A DNA stretch of 64,000 bases. Origin: Saturnia japonica. Lineage: Eukaryota > Arthropoda > Insecta > Lepidoptera > Saturniidae. A program made the position numbers and the translations under genes. This document shows positions 1 through 10,500 of the stretch, one piece after another; the stretch's first letter is position 1; each line of letters starts with the position of its first letter. The notes under the pieces are model-generated. The model saw only the letters and a list, made by a program, of their open reading frames with translations. It did not search any database and was not told the DNA's origin. The DNA lies in the NCBI GenBank assembly GCA_033032175.1, contig CM065320.1, forward strand, positions 11,055,413 to 11,119,412, read 5' to 3'.

Positions 1-170
1 CCACTTCCAAGTACACTGATACTGAAATAAATCACAGATAAGGGATATGATAAGCATGATATGAGACGGATCACCAAAAGTGAGTCATTTTTAGTGAACT
101 TTGGTATTAGGGATTATTTATCAGTGAAGAATTTAGATTATTCCCTTATATTAAAACACGTAGTTTTACA

Positions 171-552
171 ATAAATAAATAATAGTTAAAAAAAAACCTA
201 AAAAAACAAACTTGTATAGAAAATCCAAAAAATTTTTTTTTTATTTAATATAAATTAAGAATAGTGTAAATTAGAAGAAAAAAGTATTTTATTGTAAAAA
301 AAGTGTGTGGTGCCTGGTGTCAATAGTTATAAAAAAAAATTTGACAGATATGAGTAGAAGGATTATCCTTTTGATAATATCTATTTTAAAAATAAAAATA
401 TTTTATTGACAATAAATATATTTTTTCTTATATATACTATTCTTAATTTATATTTATTTAAAAAAAACACTATTCTTAGTTCAATTTTTTTTGTTGTTGT
501 TGGATTTTATATAAAAGAATGTTTTTTATTTTTTTTTAACTATTATTTATTT
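171..552. repeat. AT-rich inverted repeat (fold-back element)
   Basis: The stretch at about 171-264 reappears in reverse complement at about 436-552. Both arms carry a run like ACTATTCTTAATTTATAT, then poly-A/T, GGATTTT-TATA and AACTATTATTTATT. The spacer is about 170 bp. This could be a non-autonomous fold-back transposon. No coding potential is visible. The low complexity makes the arm borders uncertain. Confidence 0.45.
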
Positions 553-712
553 TGCATTTTTTAGTTGGATTTTCTATAAAATAATTTTTTTCTTCAATAT
601 CGTACTATGAAAATCAATGAATTTCAATTAAATCGGGAAGTCATTATTGTTCGATAGAAGTCGGAAACTTATTGATAATTCTGATTATCCTAGTAAGAAT
701 AACGGATCTTAC

Positions 713-937
713 TGTTCGAAATATTGAATTGTCATCAGTCCTTGATAAGTATGCCAAATTTCGAGTTAATCCGACGTTTTGAAGGGGGTCAAAATCATTT
801 TCAAAGTTTCCGTTACATAGGTACATACTAACATACGTACGAAGCTAATAAAGCGTGTTAAAAATGTATTGTTATATTTTTGTTAAAGAAAAAAATTGTT
901 TAGTTAGTAGATACTTACTTTCTGAAGTGGGGTCCAT
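713..937 (-). other. possible small coding exons near left edge
   Basis: On the minus strand an ATG at 937-935 (context AAAATGG) opens MDPTSE and runs into a perfect donor, GTAAGTAT, at 918. Further left, an open stretch at about 826-713 reads GNFENDFDPLQNVGLTRN and reaches a second donor-like GTAAGATC. The best in-between acceptor (TATGTTAG) does not join the two in the same frame, so they may belong to different exons or be chance. No family is recognised. Confidence 0.18.
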
Positions 938-939
938 TT

Positions 940-1540
940 TAATCACTCAATTTAAAGAGATCCTTTAAATATTTTTCTAACAATATCACCTTTGATTATA
1001 TTAAAATTAAAACATTTCTTTTTCAAATATATTTTGCAAAAAAAAAAATCAGAGCGTAATAACAACTTGTCTGTATAGATTTCTAGTGAGTAATAATATT
1101 TACAGGTCTAGATCGTTTTATACGTGAATAACCGGATAACGATATTGGTTATCGATAGATAAAAATTTTTGGAAGATTTATTCAAACACGTATATTTCAG
1201 GTATTTGCATGTGTATTGCGTAAATAACAAGAACAATTTTTTGGTATTAGGTTCTTACGTGCCTTTCATTCGGTAGAAGACATAAAGGAGAATTCGCGAC
1301 GAGAACTAAACTCAAATCCGGAAAAGCATTTAAAAAATGTTTTGATGATTGAATTATTCGTTGTATTGTTGTATTTGTTGTATAACGTGTATCGTTTCTA
1401 AAGGAGCATACTTTGAAGGCGATAAAATAAATTTGGATGAATAACTAACATTTTTTGTATTTTTGATCTATTCCGGTTCTTTTTTGACAGAGCAAGTATA
1501 TAGAAAAATAAAACGAAAAAAAATATTATGAAATTATACA
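940..1540. other. AT-rich intergenic, nothing recognised
   Basis: I see no open frame longer than chance, no tRNA-like boxes and no clear repeat here. A sequence at about 1471-1490 (CCGGTTCTTTTTTGACAGAG) just left of the mariner relic may be its 3' terminal inverted repeat. I could not find the matching copy on the other side. Confidence 0.4.
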
Positions 1541-1546
1541 CTTTAA

Positions 1547-2566
1547 TCAATCGAAGCATGTACCGTTATTATCTGTGAACTTTCGCCATTTTGTAGCTAG
1601 TTCATTGATTCCATTGCTGAAAAAATTGTGGGAGCGAGAATCAATAAAATCTTTAAGGGAGTTTTAGACAGTCTCACCGGAATTGAATTTTTTTCTTTGC
1701 AAGAAATTGTCCAAATTCCGAAAAATGTGGTAATCTATTGGAGCAAGGTCCGGTAAGAATGGTGGATGTTGGAGACATTTCAACCGCAGTTCCTCTAATT
1801 TAGCGACCATCTGTCGTGAAGTATGGGGTCTAACGTTGTCCTGAAGTAGCACTGGGCTAGAGTGATCGACCAATCTCGGTTGTTTAACGGCTAGCTTTTC
1901 CATCATGGTTTGCAATTGTTGAAAATACAAATCTGCCGTTATTGTCTGGACAGATCTTACGAAGCTCTATCGTATGACGCCAGCACTGGTCCACCAAACA
2001 CTCATCAGTACCTTTTTCTAAGACGACTTTTGCTTGGGACAGGATTTGGCCGGTTCTCCTGGATTCAACCACTGTGATGAGCGTTTCCGATTGTCGTAAA
2101 GGATTGATTTTTTGTTACAAGTAACAGTATGATTCAAAATTTCCTCGTTATTGTGACGGTTGAGTGATGTAACGCGGCACTCAATGCGTGTTTGTTGGTG
2201 TGCTTTATTCAATTAATGTGGTACCCATTTCTCGAGCTTTTTCACTTTTTCAATTTGTTTCAAGTGAATTAAAATTATTTTATCACTCACACCGAAGCCT
2301 GTCGCCAACTCTGACGTAGTTTGCGATGGATCCGTTTCCACGATCACATTTAATTCTTCATAATCAACTAGGGTCTCCGGCTGTCCACGGCGTATGTTTC
2401 GTTGGTCTAAATTTCCAGAACAAAAAAGTTGGAATCAAAAACGTATCATGCTTTCTTTTACAGTAGCTTCTCCATACACCTCATTAACCCTTCGAGCTGT
2501 TTCTGCAGCGCTGATAGCACGGTGGAACTTATATTCGTAAATAACGCGATATTTTAAGTCTTCCAT
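1547..2566 (-). pseudogene. mariner transposase pseudogene (DD34D)
   Basis: One reading frame of 340 codons on the minus strand runs from ATG at 2566 to a TGA at 1547, interrupted by five internal stops and no frameshift. It matches mariner (Tc1/mariner) transposase end to end: N-terminal helix-turn-helix region with AAETARRVNEVYGE, the linker KVKKLEKWVPH, ILYDNRKRS, the second catalytic aspartate in LLQDNVRPHTS, and the third in PDLAPIDYHIF. The C terminus is RWRKF-like and ends FD-stop, as in cecropia/mellifera-type mariners. The first catalytic aspartate (normally TCDEKW) has become TCNKKS, so the enzyme would be dead even without the stops. The length equals an intact family member, so decay has been by point mutation. 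The first stop (2437-2435) reads TGA at a usual Trp codon. Subfamily assignment is from memory of motifs only. Confidence 0.9.
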
Positions 2567-2569
2567 TTT

Positions 2570-3177
2570 GTGAAAAGAACGATGTCAAAGAAAAAATTAA
2601 ATGGTGCGAAAACAAATGAATCACTAAATTCGAAACACAAATACACATGCCTAAATTTGAAATCAATTTTAATTTGGAATTCCTAACCAAACGCCAGATA
2701 TTTGAGATCAAAGTGGCCAGTTCAACAAAACGCCTATTTAAGTATCTAATATTAACTGCGCAGATCGAGTTCCTTGTACTTGATAGTATAACTCTTTATG
2801 GACAATGATGCTAATTGCGAAACGGCTATTCATCGATAATCGACGCCTTCATGAGAGATTACTAATGCCATGCCCAAAGACAAATAGTAATTACATGGAA
2901 GTAGCCATGTATTATATACGAACAAGGTGATCAGATGCCAAAGCTTGATGTACGTATGCTGAATACTGACTGAATTTCGCGATGTGGATGTTTTAGAGAA
3001 AATACGACGCATTGTGAGCTGCTTTATCGCTGAAAAGACGTTTTCGTTCATTAAGTCTTACATAAGTATGGGTACATTTATAGTCTTCAATTGTTATTCT
3101 CTGCTTATCCCGAAACGGATATAGCGTGATGAAAGATATTATTATGCGAAAATATAATTAATATCAAAGGGTCGACA
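2570..3177. other. intergenic, nothing recognised
   Basis: The 5' terminal inverted repeat of the mariner copy should lie in the first part of this stretch, but no convincing match to the candidate 3' end is visible. The remaining sequence shows only short chance open frames. Confidence 0.35.
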
Positions 3178-3179
3178 AT

Positions 3180-3724
3180 GGCCCGTACAATCTATACAAT
3201 TAATAAAATTGAAGTGTCTGTTTGTAATGTCCAAATCACCATTTTTTTACTAATTTCATATGAAAGTATATACGAAATTTATAACAAAAAGCCCATTTTT
3301 AAAATTTTTGTCTGTTTGTCTGTCTGTCTGTCTGTTTGTTTGTTCCGGGTAAACTCCGAAACGGTTAGACCGATTTTGACGGGACTTTCATTAGTAGATA
3401 GCTGAATTTATAGGGAGTAACTTAGGCTACTTTTATTTTAGAAAAAGAATTAGCGTTTCGCACAAATAAAAAAACTGGTTATGGTCAATTCGGGCGCTTA
3501 AATGGCTTATGCTGAGTAAACCTTACGAGTTATAGCAAATTAATGTACTACATAATCATAGGTATTAAAAAGACCTACAAAAAATTCGAGAGAGTATATA
3601 TCTATCTTCTAAGGAACACCCACAATAAGCATTTTTATCTTTAAAATAGCCGGGAGCGGAGAAGCAAGATTCGCGCGGGCATTCTGTAGTCCACGTGAGC
3701 GAAGCCACGGGCACAGCTAGTTAT
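3180..3724 (+). repeat. dispersed repeat family B, copy 1
   Basis: This roughly 545-bp unit is paralogous to 37755-38315. Shared landmarks in order are a TTCATATGAAAGTAT block, a TCTG/TTTG microsatellite (about 3309-3343), CCGAAAcGGTTaGACCGATTTT, GTAACTTAGGCTACTTTTATT, GCTTA-GCTGAGTAA, and a GC-rich end with ATTCTGTAGTCCACG and GCACAGCTAG. The GC-rich terminus is typical of lepidopteran non-autonomous elements. It has no coding capacity; the short open frame at its start is spurious. Confidence 0.7.
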
Positions 3725-4405
3725 AAAATAATTCCGGTATAGGAATGATACAAATCGTAAATTTCATAATTATTTATTATCATTTTGAAACTTAAGTAGC
3801 AAATATTCATAGGTACATAAAACATGATAAAAAAAATCTACGTAGATAATAACTTCATTTTTAAAAACAGTACAACATCATGACTCATAGATTTAATATA
3901 CTTAAATGTATCTCATGAAGAACCGAAAGCAAAAAAGTTAAATCTTTACAGGAACAAATAAAACTTTTGTACCTACATAAGAATAAAGAGTTGTTCCTTT
4001 TTGATATTTAAAACAATTTATTGATATGAAAATCGATATCATTTACTTCTTTTCACTCAGACAAGTGCAATGAATAGTCGAATGAAACTAAGAAAAGATA
4101 AACATGAACGATGAACGTTCAATAGCCCTATTTGTTGTATCTTGAATGCATATATTTATTTTCAACCCTTAAATGCATAGTGATGTATTTTTATATCAAT
4201 AAATATTGTTAGGGTTAAATTCTGATTCTCATCTAATACGGGCTTTTGTATAGAAAATATTTATATACGCGCTAATATGTAATGTTTTATCCAAAAACAT
4301 TAATTTTAGTTAGCTATTATATCTTCTCTATCAAAAGATCTACATCTTCTAAATGAGCTAAACCAATAGCAACAACAATTATTCATACTATTACGGTAGC
4401 AAAAA

Positions 4406-4508
4406 CTAGCTAATATAGCTTCCTATATAGGAGCTGCAGTTGGGACAGTAGTGGTCAGCGTTGTTACACGAATCTATACAGTACGGAAGACATGCGCAAG
4501 GCCAGAAT
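4406..4508 (-). CDS. LITAF-like: LITAF-like exon 3 (C-terminal zinc half)
   Basis: After the acceptor TTTATTGCATTTCAG the 103-nt exon supplies one base to the split Gly codon, then FWPCACLPYCIDSC, NNADHYCPNCSSYIGSY and a TAG stop. LPYCIDSC followed by HYCPNC and a short YIGSY tail is the signature end of LITAF domains. The same DNA read on the plus strand is also open by chance (IGAAVGTVVVSVV) but matches nothing. Confidence 0.88.
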
Positions 4509-7500
4509 CTGAAATGCAATAAAGAATGTTTATCAATGGCAATTTATTACAATTGTATTTAAAAAGAAGCGTACAAAGCCTTCATGTAAAAATAATATTA
4601 CGTAGTTTTATTTATGTATTAACCATGGACGTGAAAGATACAAGCGAAAGTTTAGGTAAAATTGCCCCCAACATAGCGGTCAACGCAGTTTTACAACCTT
4701 TATACAAAAGCAAAATTACCTAGGAAGTAATTTAGTCGGGTAGGTTAGGTTAGGTTAGGTTAGAACTATAACTTCCAGGCCCGGATGGAGTTCCGGGCCG
4801 GGTGTTGTGTGTGGCGTTGGACCACATGGGGGGAGAGCTTCGGGAGCTTTTCAACCGCTGTTTGTCGGCTGGAAGGTTCCCGAAGCTCTGGAAGGTGGGG
4901 CGACTCTGCCTTCTGGCGAAGGAGGGTCGCCCCCCGGACTGCCCGTCCTCGTACCGGCCCCTCGTGCTGCTGGACGACACGGGAAAGATGCTGGAGCGCA
5001 TCCTGGCGTCTCGTGTCGTCCGGCACATGGAGGAAGTTGGGCCGGTACTTTCGGACCGGCAGTTCGGTTTCCGGAGAGGGCGTTCAACGCTGGACGCCCT
5101 CTCCACCCTGAAGGAGTGGTCCGCGGAGGTGACCGAGGGGGGAGGTAGGTTGTTGGCGGTGTCAATCAACATCGCCAACGCCTTCAACAGTCTGCCGCAC
5201 GGTGTTATACGGGAGGCGCTCCGGTTTTTCGGAGTGCCCTCGTACCTGCGGCGGCTGTTGGGGGACTACCTCCAGTGCAGGGAGGTCGCCTTCGTGGACG
5301 GCGGAGGTAGTGTGGTCCGGCGCCACATTGGGTGCGGTGTTCCACAGGGGTCGGTGTTGGGGCCGCTCCTGTGGAACATAGGCTACGACTGGGTGCTCCG
5401 CGTAGCGCTCCCTTCGGGGTTGCGAGTGCTATGCTACGCGGACGACACACTAGTCGTGGCCCGGGGGGGAAGATTTGAGGAGGTGGCGCGCCTGGCCACA
5501 GAGGGCGTTGCACTTGTGGTCGGGCGCATAAAGGCGTTGGGTCTCAGGGTGGCGGCCGAGAAGACCGAGGCCATTCTATTTCATGGGCCTCGGTGTGGGC
5601 CGCCTCCTGGGGCTCACATATATGTAGAGAATGTTAGGGTCCGGGTTGGGGCCCAGATAAAATATCTGGGCCTCACCCTGGACGGGCGATGGCGGTTCGA
5701 GTCCCGCTTCAAGGGACTCGAACCGCGGATAGTGGGGGCGGCGGCGGCTCTCGGACGGCTTCTTCCGAACTCGGGAGGGCCGGGCGCGAGCTGCCGCCGT
5801 CTGTTTGCGGGGGTGGTGAGGAGCATGGCCGTCTACGGGGCACCGATCTGGGTAGATTGTCTCAGCGCCACGAACAGACGCGTGCTGCGTTCTACGCAGC
5901 GTATCGTGGCGCTGAGAGCCATTCGCGGATACCGATCGGTGTCCACGGGGGCGGCCTGCGTCCTTGCCGGCTCCCCGCCGTGGGAGTTGGAGGCGGAGGT
6001 GCTCGCCGCCGTGTACAGGTTCACGGCGGCGGGGAGAGAGTTAAGGGAGCCTCCAGCTCCCACAGAGGTAGACCGGGTCCGGAGGGAGGCCCGGGAGGAT
6101 GTTTTTAAGAGGTGGGAGGAGGACCTGGCGGACGCGCGCTATGGACGTTATACCATAGACGCTGTCCGCCCGGTCCTCCGGGAATGGAGCAACAGGGAGC
6201 GTGGCTCCCTGAGCTTTAGACTTGTGCAGGTACTATCCGGACATGGTTGCTTCGGATGGTACCTGCACAAGATTGCAAGGAGGGAGTCAAACACTACGTG
6301 CCACGAGTGCGGGGCTGTAGAAGACACGGCGCAGTACACTCTGTCTGAGTGTGCTGCGTGGGTGGAGCAGCGCCGCACTCTGGCCGTAGCTGTTGGGGGA
6401 GATCTCTCGCTGCCGAGTGTGGTAAAAGCCATGCTCGGCAGCGAGCAAGCATGGACGGCGATGGCCTCCTTCTGCGAGGACGTCATCTCGCAGAAGGAGG
6501 CTGCGGAGAGGGTTCGCGAGAGGGATCCCCTGAGCGGCCCTCTCCGCCAAAGAAGAACGGGTGGTAGGAGGAGGCGGTTTATCCGTCAACTCCCGCCACC
6601 CTAGCCGAACCAGAGGAGACGGGACGGGGGGGGCCGTCTCCTCATTGCACTGGTTCGGCAGGAGGAGAAGACGGCTATCGTGTACATAGCTGTCTCCTAA
6701 CTAGGCCGGGGCCCGGTTAGCCAGGCCGGCCTCCGGGGCGGCGCGGCAGAATGCCAGCGCAGTGCACGCGTCGCCCCAGTATGGGGCGGCTGTACACCGC
6801 GAAGTTTTTTAGTGAGTATGACTCTCACATAACCACTCGACCCCCCATTCGAGTGTGTACCCATGACGGGTTTTCCACTCCGCGTTAACAAAAAAAAAAA
6901 AAAAAAACTATAACTTCGGGGGGGTGCGGTGTCAGGAACCTCCTCGTGGTGCACCCCGGGCAACGTCGACTAACTCTTGGTCGGCGGCCAATACCTGACG
7001 TGGGGGGGCTACGTCTGGCATCCCTCTGAGTATCAGAGGGGGCGAAAGACGTAGCACGGACGGGCTTGACATACACTCACACTGTTGTTGGGCAGGTAGG
7101 TAGGGCAACTGGCCTTACCTACCACCGTCGGTCTCGTAATCCCAACGAAGTGTCGTGGTCATGTCTCGCGACTTCGTATGGGACCGAGGGTCTTGGCTTA
7201 ACCGCCCGGACCACGAGGAAGAAAACCTCTATAAAAAATTACCTCAATCCTAAGCGGCGGCGCACCGCGAGAGGATGCATGGCTGATGGGTTGATCAGTC
7301 CTTAGTGCGACCCCCGTTAGAGAACCGGCCGACTCTCTTAACGGGTTATGCTAGGCTTACCCAGGTACAGGGGGCACTGCCTGGGCGGACCTTTATTTCC
7401 CCCTACTCGTGGGATCAGAAATGAAGAAATCCAAATCCAATATAGTTTTAAGTAGTCTTAATGGTAGCGATGGTGGTACCGGCGATGGTACTACGGGGGA

Positions 7501-10500
7501 TTTACTGCCTTGTAAGGGCAAGAAAGGCATTGATGCTCAGTCTGAGACAGATTTGAGTACAATTTTGTCAAAACGTGGGTCGAGTCGTAAGCGACCCGTG
7601 TTGACGGTTACCACGGCGCCTGACGTGGGAGAGACGGTAGCTAAATCCTCGAAGGTAGAACTAGACCGGAGGGGTAGAGCACAAGATCCTGGCTGTTCGG
7701 CAGGTTCAGGACGATCCGCCGCTGGAGACGCTGGTGGATCTTTAGACGGTGGCCTTACCAGAAGGTCATATTTAAAGGTGGCTGATGCGGGGATAGAAGA
7801 TCTGGAGGCTACCTTAGATTTTGCGACCCTGGATGCAGATAGGTTGAAGACCCCAAGCAGAGAACAAGGTGGCCAGTATTTATGATGTCTGCCGTAAATC
7901 TGGCAACTTAAAGGGCACCTGCATAAAACAGCTCAAGGGTGCAGCCAGGGCCCTGAAAGAAGTTGTAGATGCGCTCGTTACGCGTACCGAGGCAGAAAAA
8001 ACCATTCGCCTACAAAGGGAGACTAAAAATCTGCGCCGACAGGTAGACGATTTAAAAGCAGAGGTCTTGTCATGGCGACGCGAAGCCAATGAAAAGAGGG
8101 TAGTCCTGCCTCCATCGCAGCCACAATCTGAGCCTTCCCAGCCACCTTGGCAGGAAGCACTTGCAGTCGCCGTAGAGGCACTCGGCTCTTCTCTTCACAA
8201 TTCCCTAGGCAATATGCTTATGGCCCGCTTAGAGAACATCGAGAACCGTCTACCTCCTGAGAAGATTATCCGCCCGCCATTGGCGGCAGATAAAAGATTG
8301 GCCACTTTTGGTCCTGCAGGGCCAAAACCTACTAAGCCAAAGTCAAAGCGGGCAGGGCCTGAGCGTCCACTGCCAAAGCCAACTAAGCCTATGCCTGCTG
8401 CTAGGAATGTGTCGACAGCTACTACCACTCCTCTGGAAATGGAATGGGTTCGTCTCTCAGCCTCAGCTCCTGCTGAGGCCCAGTCGGTGTCGGAGGAGGC
8501 AACGTGGACAACTGTAGTACGTCGCCCAAAAAACAAAAAGAAGAAGGAAGCTTTGGTTCCTGTTAAAAAGGGGCCAAAGGCTAAGCGCAAGTCCCCCGCC
8601 CTTCCACGCTCTGCTGCAATTATAATAACACTGCAGCCAGAGGTGGTGGAAAAGGGGATCGACTACACGTCAGTCTTCTTGAGGGCGCGGAAGAGCGTCT
8701 CCTTGACAGAGTGTGGAATCACAGATCTATCTGTCCGGTCCACCGCGGCGGGAGCTAAAATAATAGAAATACCTGGTGCCCTGGGACCAGAACGAGCAGA
8801 TACCTTGGCCCATAAATTGACGACGGTGTTGGCAGACGTCGCCACCATTACGAGGCCTGTTAAGAAGGCTGATATTCGAATCGTCGGACTGGACGAATCG
8901 GTATCGAGGGATGAAGTGGTGGAGGCTGTGGCGGCTAAAGGTGAGTGCGAGCCAGCCCAAATAAGGGCTGGAGAAATACGCACCTATGGGAGGGGCGTTG
9001 GTGCAATTCACCTTTCTCTACCAGCTGCTGCGGCCAAAGTGTTGTCAGAGGCCGGAAGGCTACTAATTGGCTGGAGTGTAGCCCGCATCCGATTCCTTGA
9101 GGAAAAGCCCATACGCTGTTTTCAGTGTATGGGTGTGGGTCACACCCGCCCTCTATGCCCTTCAGCAGTCGTTAGAGGGGCACTATGTTTTAGATGCGGG
9201 GATGCCGGACATGTGGCGGCAAATTGTGCAGCAGAAAAGTTACGTTGCGCTATATGTTCTGATGCTGGAAGGTCATCAGAACACGTCATGGGGGGAGCAA
9301 ATTGCAAGCCGCCTCCCTCCAAAGGTAGAGCTGCTCCTGCACCTATTGCTAGGGCCATGAGTCCCATCCTGGCGGTAACTACTATGATTCACTAATGGAT
9401 CACGCCAATGGTAGTTACCTTCAGGGGAACTTAAACCACTCCGCCGCAGCACAAGATTTATTTGTTCAGTCTGTGGCGGAGTGGAACATTGACGTTGCGG
9501 TCGCTGCGGAGCCGTATTATGTCCCTGATCAGCCTCACTGGGTTGGGGACCTGGATGGCTCTGTGGCGATCCACAGTTCCGGACCACCCCTCTCTGTTAA
9601 GGAGAGGGGCGCTGGGTTCGTGGCAGCCGCGCGGGGAGAACACGTCATTATTGGTGTATATTTCTCCCCAAACCGGGCCCTGGTGGAGTTCGAGGCGTTC
9701 CTCGACTCCCTGGGGCTAGCGGTAAGGCGGCTGTCACCGCTTCCCATCGTCCTACTTGGAGATCTCAACGCTAAGTCGAGGGCATGGGGGGCGGCGAACA
9801 CGGACCCGCGAGGGTCGGCGGTTGAGGAGTGGACAGTTGAGGTTAGACTGTCCCTCCTCAACAGAGGTACTACGTACACGTGCGTGCGGCAGAACGGAGG
9901 GTCTGTGGTGGACGTATCGTTTGCCACGCCGTCTGTCGCACGCCGCGTGCATGGATGGCGGGTTCTGGAAGAGGTGGAGACCTTATCGGATCACCGATAC
10001 ATTCGGTTCGAAGTCTCCACCTCCCCAGGGGAGCTGGCGTTTCGCCCCCGTCGGCGAACGGCGTTTCCTCGATGGGTTCTTGGCCGCCTCGACCGGGAGC
10101 TGGCGGAAGAGGCGGCCATTGTTCAGAGCTGGCGAGCGCTAGCTCAAGTGGATGAAGATGTGGATGCGTCTGCAGACCGTTTCCGTGAGGCCCTCACGGC
10201 GGTCTGCGACGCATCGATGCCGCGAAGTAATAGCCACCCGCAAAACAGACGGGCGGTGTATTGGTGGTCCCCGGAGATAGCTGATCTCCGGGTGGCCTGC
10301 TCCGCGGCACGACGGCAGTACCAGCGTTGCCGCCGGCGGCGAACACAGCAAGCCGGGGAGGAGGCCCGGCTGTATGGTGCCTACAGGGAGTGCAAAAAGT
10401 CACTGCAGGTAGCCATCGGCCGGGCCAAAAATGAGAGATGGGAGGAGCTCCTGAGGACCCTGGATAGGGATCCGTGGGGGCGCCCTTACCGGATGATTAG

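Larger units (their letters stand above)
4776..6907 (+). mobile_element. R1-clade non-LTR retrotransposon, 5'-truncated copy
   Basis: The element begins abruptly inside the reverse transcriptase at the PGPDG motif, equivalent to about 10718 of the longer neighbour. It continues to a poly-A tail at about 6890-6907. Left flank AGAACTATAACTTC (4762-4775) and the right flank ending AACTATAACTTC (6906-6917) are the target duplication. 5' truncation with a poly-A end is the usual product of target-primed reverse transcription. Its 3' UTR (6605-6889) is about 68 bp longer than that of the neighbour. Confidence 0.92.

Noticed and set aside
3660..3724. Helitron 3' terminus (…GCACAGCTAG followed by T)
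   Set aside because: The CTAG-T end fits, but no 5' TC end, no clear terminal hairpin and no Rep/helicase gene could be shown.
4431..4523. Plus-strand last exon (IGAAVGTVVVSVVTRIY...) with AATAAA overlapping its stop
   Set aside because: The minus strand over the same bases encodes an exact LITAF-domain end (LPYCIDSC, HYCPNC) with matching splice phase, so the plus-strand reading is a shadow.
4526..4723. 65-codon plus-strand frame between LITAF-like exon 3 and the LINE
   Set aside because: It lies inside an intron, matches no family and is of chance length for the composition.
4738..4763. Chromosome end
   Set aside because: Only about five GGTTA units, flanked on both sides by a gene and unique sequence.
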